From Aliamphritea hakodatensis (GTDB lineage: Bacteria > Pseudomonadota > Gammaproteobacteria > Pseudomonadales > Balneatricaceae), in contig NZ_AP025281.1 of assembly GCF_024347195.1 (NCBI RefSeq), positions 868,001 through 932,000 on the forward strand: a stretch of DNA of 64,000 nt. The letters are read 5' to 3'. The notes under the pieces were generated by a model, which saw only the letters and a program-made list of their open reading frames with translations, was not told where the DNA came from and ran no database searches. Shown here one piece after another: positions 37,446 through 43,831 of the stretch. Each line of letters begins with the position of its first letter. Position 1 is the stretch's first letter. A program made the translations under genes and the position numbers.

Positions 37446-37476
37446 AAAACCCGCTACGCTGTAGCAGGTTTTTTTT
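37446..37476 (+). terminator. Terminator-like hairpin behind the first 5S-tail copy
   Basis: ACCcGCTAC pairs with GTAGCaGGT around GCT with one mismatch, followed by eight T. Confidence 0.7.
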
Positions 37477-37495
37477 CGTCTGCAGAAAGTGCTTT

Positions 37496-37562
37496 CATCG
37501 CCAGGCACCTGATTAAGCCCCTTCATAAAGCACAGGTTGCTACCTTGTAGCAGGGTTTTTTT
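37496..37562 (+). repeat. Second 5S-tail copy with terminator-like hairpin
   Basis: CATCGCCAGGCACCTGATTA (37496-37515) repeats the 5S end and its flank with two or three changes. About 25 bases later GCTAC-CTT-GTAGC is followed by a T-run (37555-37562). Confidence 0.65.
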
Positions 37563-37587
37563 CGTCTGCATCTGCAGGAAATGCTTC

Positions 37588-37663
37588 CACCGCCAGGCAC
37601 CTGATTAAGGCTCTCTTTAAGATTCTTATTAATACACAGGCCGCTATGTTGTAGCGGTTTTTT
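37588..37663 (+). repeat. Third 5S-tail copy with terminator-like hairpin
   Basis: CACCGCCAGGCACCTGATTA (from 37588) is a further copy of the 5S end and flank. It is followed by CCGCTA-TGTTG-TAGCGG (37641-37657) and six T. Confidence 0.65.
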
Positions 37664-37727
37664 GTTTGTAGCAAAAGGAGTTGGTTGGTTAGAAGTTGCT
37701 TAGACGGATGAGCGGAATGAAAAGATA

Positions 37728-38003
37728 TCAGTCCCGGTAGATGGTTTTAATCAGGTGGTAGCCAAATTTCGTTTTAACCGGTCCGTGCACTTTCAGAACC
37801 GGTTTTTTAAATACCACGTCATCAAAGGCTTTTACCATTTTGCCTTTTCTGAATTCGCCCAGATCACCTCCGCGTTTTGCTGAAGGGCAGATCGAGTGTT
37901 TTTTTGCCAGTTTGGCAAAGTCTTCGCCTTTATCGAGTAGTTTCAGGATTTTTTCTGCTTCGGGTTTGGTTTTTACCAGGATATGTATTGCGGATGCTTT
38001 CAT
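37728..38003 (-). CDS. ppiC: Parvulin-type peptidyl-prolyl cis-trans isomerase (PpiC-like)
   Basis: The 91-residue single-domain parvulin matches the E. coli PpiC layout: ASAIHILVKTKPEAEK at the start, the FAKLAKKHSICPSAKRGGDLGEF core, and GPVKTKFGYHLIKTIYRD at the end. It speeds proline isomerisation during cytoplasmic protein folding and has no signal peptide. It sits alone between the rrn tail repeats and a divergent acetyltransferase gene 53 bases away. Confidence 0.93.
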   Translation of the reverse strand: MKASAIHILVKTKPEAEKILKLLDKGEDFAKLAKKHSICPSAKRGGDLGEFRKGKMVKAFDDVVFKKPVLKVHGPVKTKFGYHLIKTIYRD

Positions 38004-38056
38004 GTTTCTGTTTTATGGTTTAGGACAGTCAGCAGTTACTATAAGCGGAATATTGT

Positions 38057-38599
38057 ATGCAGGTAAAGATTATGAATGCTTCTGAACTGGTTGTTGATCA
38101 TGAGATCGTGCTGGTTTCATTGCATGAAAGTGATGCGCAAGTACTGTGGGATCTGATACGGGATAATCGTTCGTATCTGGGCAGGTATTTAGCCTGGGTA
38201 GAAGATGTTAACGATGTATCTTCGACTACGGTGTTTATTCGCCAGCGTGTGGCAGTGCCGGGGTTGTTGTCTGCCTGGTATAAAGTGTATGTCTCGGGGC
38301 AGTTGTGCGGTATTTTCGGGGCTAAGTCTATCATTCATGGCAGAGCCGAGTTGGGGTGTTTTATCGCGGAGAATAGCCAGGGGAAAGGCATTATTAACCG
38401 TTGTATCACGTATTTTTCGGATGTTCTGGTACGGGATTTTGGCGTCAGGGAAGCGGAGTGGCGGTGTCTTCCGGAAAATCTTTCGAGTATCCGTGTTGCA
38501 GAGCGTTTCGGGGCTAGCCTGCATGCAACAGAAATGTGTGAAATTGCCGGTAGCAATCAGGTACAGGCATTAAGTGTTTATCGTAAGATGCTTGTTTAG
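38057..38599 (+). CDS. GNAT-family N-acetyltransferase (RimJ/RimL-like)
   Basis: The 180-residue protein has the GNAT fold: LGRYLAWVEDVND in the N-terminal half as in RimL types, the acetyl-CoA loop (AENSQGKGIINRCITY, a Q-x-x-G-K-G variant) and the CLPENLSSIRVAERFGA motif of ribosomal-protein-type acetyltransferases. It likely acetylates an amino group of a protein or small molecule; the substrate is unknown. The start at 38057 could instead be the ATG at 38072. It is convergent with the next gene, whose stop lies 2 bases beyond its own. Confidence 0.82.
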   Translation: MQVKIMNASELVVDHEIVLVSLHESDAQVLWDLIRDNRSYLGRYLAWVEDVNDVSSTTVFIRQRVAVPGLLSAWYKVYVSGQLCGIFGAKSIIHGRAELGCFIAENSQGKGIINRCITYFSDVLVRDFGVREAEWRCLPENLSSIRVAERFGASLHATEMCEIAGSNQVQALSVYRKMLV

Positions 38600-38601
38600 G
38601 G

Positions 38602-39390
38602 TTACTTTCGTGCGTCCAGATAGCCGTAATATCCCGGCATGCGGGCACGGTATATTCTGTCCCTGTTTGCGGCGACCAGATCCCAGATTGATTCGGTCAG
38701 TTGAGGGTTTTTCTCAGCGAACCGGTGACTGAAGATTAAGTAATAATGCTTTTCTGCCAGAGGAAGCGGTGCTTTTTCGAACTTTCTGGTCTGTTGCTTC
38801 TGGAGGTATGCATCGGCGATGGCTTCCTGATCGACGACGCCCTCAACCCGCCTGGCCGCCAGCATTGAAAAGAGCTGTGAAGTGCTTCGCCCTTCAACCA
38901 CTTCGATACCTTTTTTCTTGATATCCGCAACGATTGAGTAATTGAGCTTTGCTGCGAGGCTGCCATTCAGGTGCTCAAAGTCTGATCCGTTCCAGTTAAG
39001 TTTGCTGTTTACAGGGCGATAGAGAACGTATGAAAGGGTATCCATGCGTCTGCTGGTATCAACCTTGCCATCCTTCATGGGGAATACGCCGAATTCCCGT
39101 CGTGCTTCTTTGTAGGAAAAGATAAAAGCGGCGTCCAGGTCGCCTCTTTTCAGGCTCTGTAATACACGTTGCCCGGGCATGCGCTGATAGTCGATATTCA
39201 GTTCAAGCTGTTCGGAGACATAATTTATCAGATCGACAGATATACCCGGAGGGGAAGCCAGTGCCTCACCTTTACCCAGAAAATAGGGGAAGGAGTCGAC
39301 ATTATTAAAGCCGATTCGCAGGTTTTCCTGTGCCGGGACAAGTACCGGACACAGTAAGCAGATCAGAAAGATGACTGTCTGTTTAAGCAT
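38602..39390 (-). CDS. Periplasmic solute-binding protein, family 3 (amino-acid type), orphan
   Basis: The 262-residue protein has a Sec signal peptide (MLKQTVIFLICLLCPVLVPA) and a type II binding fold of the amino-acid family: LRIGFNNVDSFPYF, the SVDLINYVSEQLELNIDYQR block and GDLDAAFIFS. It has no lipobox and no permease or ATPase gene beside it, so it may feed a distant transporter or act as a sensor-type binding protein, as many solitary members do. The ligand is unknown. AGAGG lies 6 bases before the ATG. Confidence 0.82.
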   Translation of the reverse strand: MLKQTVIFLICLLCPVLVPAQENLRIGFNNVDSFPYFLGKGEALASPPGISVDLINYVSEQLELNIDYQRMPGQRVLQSLKRGDLDAAFIFSYKEARREFGVFPMKDGKVDTSRRMDTLSYVLYRPVNSKLNWNGSDFEHLNGSLAAKLNYSIVADIKKKGIEVVEGRSTSQLFSMLAARRVEGVVDQEAIADAYLQKQQTRKFEKAPLPLAEKHYYLIFSHRFAEKNPQLTESIWDLVAANRDRIYRARMPGYYGYLDARK

Positions 39391-39624
39391 TACAACCTCT
39401 TAATGTTGAGAGGACTTACTTAAACTCTATCCCTGAGGTGTGAGATTTATGTTACGTTTGCTGCTGTCAGTGCCAGAGCTATCCTATAACAGATTTTTTA
39501 ATATGCCTAATTGTCGATATTTCCTTTTGACTCTGAAGCCACTAGAGGCTTTAAAATCGCCCCGTTTATATCTGGCCGCTATGTGTTTAAAGCGGATATC
39601 TGCGTTTGTTGAACGGGGAATTTA

Positions 39625-40056
39625 ATGTCTCAAAAATCTGTTGAAATGCCCGGGTGGTGGTGTCTGCTGCTGGCCTGGTTTATTGCGCTGATTGCAACGC
39701 TCAGTGCCGTATTTATTGGTGAAGTGATGGGGCAGATGCCATGTACGCTTTGCTGGTATCAGCGTATAGCCATGTTTCCGCTGGTCCTGATTCTGGGGCT
39801 GGGCAGCTTCAGGTCGGACGTTAATGCAGTGGTGTATGCACTGCCTTTGGTGGTGCTGGGGGCTGTTTTTGCGTTTTACCACTCTCTTACGTATGCCGGT
39901 GTTATTGTTGGGGAGATTGTACCCTGCGGGTCGGGAACGTCCTGCAGTGGCACTTCTATGACAATATTTGGCTGGCTGCCGTTACCCTATCTGGCGCTGA
40001 TCAGCTTTGTGGTCATTGCCTGTTTGCTTTGTCTGGTTATCAGGAAGAATAAATAA
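39625..40056 (+). CDS. Disulfide bond formation protein B (DsbB/BdbC-like)
   Basis: The 143-residue inner-membrane protein has four helices, with the quinone-reactive pair CTLC at residues 40-43 and a second periplasmic pair at Cys101 and Cys107 (PCGSGTSCSG). It re-oxidises a DsbA-type thiol oxidase using quinones. The gene overlaps the next one, a DsbA-like protein, by one base, so the two make a dedicated oxidase pair like BdbC/BdbD, probably besides a general DsbA/DsbB system elsewhere. Confidence 0.9.
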   Translation: MSQKSVEMPGWWCLLLAWFIALIATLSAVFIGEVMGQMPCTLCWYQRIAMFPLVLILGLGSFRSDVNAVVYALPLVVLGAVFAFYHSLTYAGVIVGEIVPCGSGTSCSGTSMTIFGWLPLPYLALISFVVIACLLCLVIRKNK

Positions 40057-40694
40057 TGAGTCGTTCCAAGATCGTCATACTTGTTTCAGCACTGGCCTTA
40101 TTGGCGTTTGTCGTTGCTGGGTATATGTGGCAGCAAAATCAAATTAATTCCGCACAACCGGTTGCAGACACCGCCGCGTTAGAGCGACCGTATTCGCCGT
40201 CGTTCGGGCCTGCTAGTGCGAAAGTGACAATCGTAGAGTTTTTTGATCCGGCCTGTGAGGCCTGCCGGGCTTTTTATCCCTTTGTGAAGCAGATAATGGC
40301 TGAATATCCTCAGGATGTTCGTCTGGTACTTCGGTATACAACATTTCATCAGGGCTCCGATGAGGTTGTCCGTATTCTGGAAGCTGCCCGTAAACAGAAT
40401 CTGTTTAAGCCGGTCCTGGAGGAAATCCTTAAACGTCAGCCTGAATGGGCAGTACACGGCAGGCCTGATATCAGTAAGGCATGGGCGGCAGCTGGATTTA
40501 CCGGTCTGAACCTTGCTCAGGCAGAAAAAGATGCCAATGCAATTACTGTAACGTCCTTACTGAAGCAGGAAGCAGCGGATGTGAAAACCATGAAAGTCGA
40601 AAAAACACCGACCTTCTTTGTTAATGGTAAAGCCCTGCCCAGCTTTGGTGCACAGCAGCTCTATGATTTAGTAACTGCTGAAGTAAACCGTTAA
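40056..40694 (+). CDS. Membrane-anchored DsbA-family thiol oxidase (BdbD-like)
   Basis: The 212-residue protein has an N-terminal membrane anchor or uncleaved signal (residues 5-23) and a thioredoxin fold with the active-site motif CEAC (Cys67, Cys70) and a cis-proline loop in KTPTFFVNGK. It should introduce disulfides into exported proteins and pass electrons to the DsbB-like partner encoded just upstream. The CEAC pair differs from the CPHC of DsbA, as in BdbD-type and other DsbA-family members. An AGGAAG site lies 8 bases upstream of the ATG. Confidence 0.88.
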   Translation: MSRSKIVILVSALALLAFVVAGYMWQQNQINSAQPVADTAALERPYSPSFGPASAKVTIVEFFDPACEACRAFYPFVKQIMAEYPQDVRLVLRYTTFHQGSDEVVRILEAARKQNLFKPVLEEILKRQPEWAVHGRPDISKAWAAAGFTGLNLAQAEKDANAITVTSLLKQEAADVKTMKVEKTPTFFVNGKALPSFGAQQLYDLVTAEVNR

Positions 40695-41041
40695 GTGTTT
40701 ACGGCACTGCCTGCCGAAGCCGCCGGCAGCGCCAGTCATTATTACGACCGTACCGAAAGAATGTGGTTATTTTATAGCGAGTTTTGGTATCATAGCGGCC
40801 TCTGATCGGAACGGCAGCTAGCCGTCATATCCAGAGCATATTCTTCAGTACCGGATACCGGATGCGAATGAATTTTAAATGCTGCTCCGGCCTTTGTATG
40901 CCTGCCTTCCCCGTCGCCAATCAGAATTTTTATTACGCTTTTGAATGCCGCCTGTGTTCAGTGAACATGGGCCGTAGCCTGTTTTCAGGCAGTAATACGT
41001 AAACTTACAGCTTAAGCCAAATACAACGCAGGTATTTATTG
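40695..41041. other. Intergenic region upstream of purE
   Basis: No gene is visible in these 347 bases. A hairpin CTGCCG (40711-40716) / CGGCAG (40724-40729) follows the thiol oxidase gene without a T-run. A -10-like TATCAT near 40788 may belong to the purEK promoter. I see no convincing PurR operator. Confidence 0.5.
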
Positions 41042-41524
41042 ATGAGCAATGTGACAGTAAGCATCATTATGGGATCACAGTCCGACTGGCCGACCATGGA
41101 GCTGGCTACTATACCCCTGAAAGAACTGGGGGTGGAATTTGAAACTCAGGTGGTTTCTGCTCACCGTACACCGGATCGTCTGCATCAGTTTGCCAGCGAA
41201 GCACACACCCGTGGTATTCAGGTAATCATTGCCGGTGCAGGCGGTGCTGCTCACCTTGCGGGTATGGCTGCTGCAATGACGCATTTGCCGGTTATTGCCG
41301 TACCGGTCGCAAGTAAATACATGAAAGGTATGGATAGCCTGATGTCTATGGTTCAGATGCCTAAAGGTGTTGCTGTTGCCTGTCAGGCAATCGGTGAAGC
41401 TGGCGGCTATAATGCCGGTCTGATGGCGGCGCAGATGCTTGCTCTGCAGGACGAGGCTCTCAGTACCCGACTGCAGGCCTGGCGTAAGAATCAGACTGAC
41501 AGTGTGCCACTGGAGGTGTGTTAA
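41042..41524 (+). CDS. purE: N5-carboxyaminoimidazole ribonucleotide mutase (class I PurE)
   Basis: The 160-residue enzyme moves the carboxyl group from N5-CAIR to give CAIR in purine synthesis. Motifs: the phosphate loop IIMGSQSDWPTM, VSAHRTPDRL with the catalytic His, AGAGGAAHLAGMAAAMT, and LPVIAVPV. The ATG at 41042 directly follows an in-frame TTG at 41039, which is not needed. Its stop overlaps the purK start (TAATG), the classical purEK operon. Confidence 0.97.
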   Translation: MSNVTVSIIMGSQSDWPTMELATIPLKELGVEFETQVVSAHRTPDRLHQFASEAHTRGIQVIIAGAGGAAHLAGMAAAMTHLPVIAVPVASKYMKGMDSLMSMVQMPKGVAVACQAIGEAGGYNAGLMAAQMLALQDEALSTRLQAWRKNQTDSVPLEVC

Positions 41525-42624
41525 TGCATATTGCAATTGTAGGCTGTGGGCAGCTGGCGCGAATGATGGCGCTGGCAGGCTGGCCAATGGGTTACCGTTT
41601 TACATTTCTGGCCGGTGCCGGTGAAAATACCACCTGTGTAAAGGGATTGGGTGACATCGTTGACCTGACCGATGATATGACAGGTGATGCATTGTTTACT
41701 GCCCTGGGTGAGCCTGACGTGGTCACGGTGGAGCGTGAGCATGTTGATACAGCATTGCTGAAGACGCTGGTGCCGCACTGTGCCGTGTATCCGCAGCCAG
41801 AAGCGATTGAAGTATGTCAGCACCGTGGTCGTGAGAAAACCTTTCTGAATAGTCTGGGTATCCCAACAGCGAACTTCCGCGTGGCGAACAGCAACGATGC
41901 GTTGCAGGCTGCGATTGATGAGATGGGCACTCCGGTACTGATTAAATCATGTGAAGAAGGCTATGATGGCCGGGGGCAGTGGCTGATCGAAACTTCACAG
42001 CAACTGACCGACCTGCTGAATAGCGATACGGTTTTACCGGAAGTGGTTGTTGAAGGATTTGTGAAGTTTGAGCGGGAAGTATCTCTGGTGGCCGCGCGTT
42101 CACCGAACGGCGATATCAGCTGTTACCCGCTGGCAGAGAATCACCACAGCGGTGGTATTCTGCTGAGTTCAGTTGCGCCGGCGCCGGCGCTGACGGATGA
42201 GATGACTGCGCAGGCTAAAGAGATCGCAGATGCAATCTTTAATAAGCTGAATTATGTCGGTGTGCTGGCGATTGAGTTATTTGTCAGCGACGGCAAGCTG
42301 ATTGTCAATGAGCTGGCGCCCCGGGTGCATAACAGCGGTCACTGGACTCAGATTGCAGGCATCTGTACACAGTTTGAAAACCACATGCGCGCAATTACGT
42401 CTGTTGGTCTGGGTACTACTGAGCCGACAGGTCATTCTGCCATGGTTAACCTGCTGGGCTGTGATCCGACCCCGGAAATGGTGGATATGAGCAACGTACA
42501 GCTGCATAAGTACAATAAGTCTCTGCGTCCGAACCGTAAGGTTGGTCATCTGAATCTGCGTCATAATAGTCTGGATGAGCTTCAGCAGCAGGTTGAGACG
42601 TTTAAGCAAGCACTCTACGGCTAA
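41524..42624 (+). CDS. purK: N5-carboxyaminoimidazole ribonucleotide synthase
   Basis: The 366-residue ATP-grasp enzyme makes N5-CAIR from AIR, ATP and bicarbonate for PurE. Motifs include the N-terminal IAIVGCGQLARMM, EREHVDT, the ATP-grasp loop SCEEGYDGRGQW, and FVSDGKLIVNELAPRVHNSGHWT. The ATG at 41524 overlaps the purE stop and has GGAGG 8 bases upstream; an in-frame GTG at 41518 is an artefact of that overlap. A terminator follows. Confidence 0.96.
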   Translation: MHIAIVGCGQLARMMALAGWPMGYRFTFLAGAGENTTCVKGLGDIVDLTDDMTGDALFTALGEPDVVTVEREHVDTALLKTLVPHCAVYPQPEAIEVCQHRGREKTFLNSLGIPTANFRVANSNDALQAAIDEMGTPVLIKSCEEGYDGRGQWLIETSQQLTDLLNSDTVLPEVVVEGFVKFEREVSLVAARSPNGDISCYPLAENHHSGGILLSSVAPAPALTDEMTAQAKEIADAIFNKLNYVGVLAIELFVSDGKLIVNELAPRVHNSGHWTQIAGICTQFENHMRAITSVGLGTTEPTGHSAMVNLLGCDPTPEMVDMSNVQLHKYNKSLRPNRKVGHLNLRHNSLDELQQQVETFKQALYG

Positions 42625-42654
42625 AAAGCCTCTCTGCTTTCTTATACCGAAGAG

Positions 42655-42688
42655 CCCGGTTACTGATATCAGTGATCGGGTTTTTTTT
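42655..42688 (+). terminator. Rho-independent terminator after purK
   Basis: CCCGGTTACTG (42655-42665) pairs with CAGTGATCGGG (42670-42680) with two wobble pairs around ATAT, followed by eight T. Confidence 0.85.
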
Positions 42689-42793
42689 GCGCTGAGTATC
42701 AGGAATGTGACGGGAAGGCTTACAAAACGGATAGCTGTGCTATCACCGTGAATAGATGAAATGGAATGAAAGTGTTTTTAAAGGCAGGGTAAT

Positions 42794-42825
42794 GCCAGCT
42801 TCAGGGAGGGATTGGCGAAGCTGGC
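42794..42825. other. Inverted repeat between purK and the small cysteine-rich gene
   Basis: GCCAGCTTC (42794-42802) and GAAGCTGGC (42817-42825) form a perfect 9-bp stem with a 14-base loop. It lies 29 bases after the stop of the small gene on the minus strand and lacks a T-run, so its role as a terminator is uncertain. Confidence 0.5.
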
Positions 42826-42853
42826 GATACGATTGGTTTCGGCTCTGAGTGCC

Positions 42854-42949
42854 TTACTCAGAATCAGCCGTTTCAGTTTTATTACCCTCAGTTTCTTTTT
42901 CGGTTGGTTTTTCGTCATTTTGCCCATCGCAGGAACCACAGCAACCCAT
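42854..42949 (-). CDS. Small cysteine-rich protein with CCGSC motif (31 residues)
   Basis: The frame reads MGCCGSCDGQ, followed by an acidic/lysine-rich tail ending in ETADSE, then TAA. An AGAGGT ribosome site lies 6 bases before the ATG. The N-terminal GCCGSC motif is that of very short gammaproteobacterial proteins catalogued as CCGSCS-motif proteins, whose function is unknown. The cysteines could bind a metal. It is on the same strand as rpoD and lies beyond the tRNA-derived array, so it could be read from that transcript or from its own promoter. Confidence 0.6.
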   Translation of the reverse strand: MGCCGSCDGQNDEKPTEKETEGNKTETADSE

Positions 42950-43153
42950 AATCTACCTCTGTTTTGTTAAGCAAATTCAGTGAATAAGAATGTATCCTGC
43001 TGCGGGTTAAGAGTATTTGATATCCATCAATTTATCAGTCAGTCATTTTACAGGCGCGATAACCCCTGTTTTGTTGCTGTGCTGGATGATGGTTCGTGAA
43101 GCTTATGGAGACCGGTTTGGAGTGTAATATCCAGATCAACCGGCAATAAACGA
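42950..43153 (-). other. Intergenic stretch between the small gene and the tRNA-derived array
   Basis: No gene, RNA or strong repeat is visible in this 204-base stretch, which should contain the upstream region of the small cysteine-rich gene. Confidence 0.4.
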
Positions 43154-43691
43154 TGGGGGCCTTAGAGTACTTAAAATCAGCGCCTGTGTGGTGATTGTAA
43201 AGAGTAAGTCGTGAGTCGGATGCTCAAAATCTAAGAGAGAAAAGTGATGGTGGGTCTTCCGGAACTCGATCCCAGGAGCTGTTTGCCAGCTTTTTATAAA
43301 GAGTAAAGAGTGAGTTGGATGCTCAAAATCTAAGAGAGAAAAGTGATGGTGGGCCTTCCGGGACTCGAACCCAGGACCTGTGAGATCTATAAAGAGTGAG
43401 TCGGATGCTCTAAAGAAAGATAAATAAGATGGTGGACCTTCCGGGACTCGAGCCCAGGAGCTGTGTGTCAGCTTTTTATAAAGAGTAAAGAGTGAGTTGG
43501 ATGTTCTAAAGAAAGATAAATAAGATGGTGGGTCTTCCGGGACTCGAACCCAGGACCTGTGAGATCTATAAAGAGTGGGTCGGATGCTCTAAAGAAAGAT
43601 AAATAAGATGGTGGGCCTTCCGAGACTCGAACCCAGGACCTGTGAGATCTATAAAGAGTGAGTCGGATGCTCTAAAGAAAGATAAATAAGA
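43154..43691 (-). repeat. Tandem array of six tRNA-Met-derived pseudo-units
   Basis: Downstream of tRNA-Met and in the same orientation lie units at 43609-43691, 43526-43608, 43430-43525, 43347-43429, 43248-43346 and a decayed one at about 43154-43247. Each starts (plus-strand view) with a 34-base copy of the tRNA 3' part, from CCA through acceptor strand, T-arm and variable loop. Then comes a spacer replacing the anticodon and 3' anticodon stem, a 15-base copy of the 5' anticodon arm and D-stem (GAGTCGGATGCTCTA), and a second spacer replacing the D-loop and 5' acceptor strand. Three units are 83 bases and nearly identical; two are 96-99 bases with a different first spacer. The distal units share a different second spacer. 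None can fold as a tRNA. Confidence 0.88.
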
Positions 43692-43768
43692 TGGTGGGCC
43701 TTCCGGGACTCGAACCCAGGACCTGCCGATTATGAGTCGGATGCTCTAACCAACTGAGCTAAAGGCCC
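43692..43768 (-). tRNA. tRNA-Met (CAT)
   Basis: The 77-base gene folds with acceptor stem GGGCCTT/AAGGCCC, D-stem GCTC/GAGC, anticodon loop CTCATAA (anticodon CAT), T-arm CTGGG-TTCGAGT-CCCGG, and encoded CCA. The first acceptor pair is a normal G-C, unlike initiator tRNA, so it is an elongator; tRNA-Ile2 with a lysidine-modified CAT cannot be fully excluded. It starts 63 bases after the rpoD stop on the same strand. Confidence 0.92.
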
Positions 43769-43831
43769 CCACAGGAGGGTGCCCATAATACCACAAGGTA
43801 AAATGGGCACAAGAGTTTGATTTAACTAGTT

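Noticed and set aside
40695..41041. PurR operator upstream of purE
   Set aside because: The ACGTAAACTTAC segment is only a loose partial match to the ACGCAAACGTTTGCGT consensus.
43154..43691. CRISPR array
   Set aside because: The repeated parts are recognisable tRNA-Met segments and the intervening sequences are also repeated, so they are not unique spacers; no cas genes are near.
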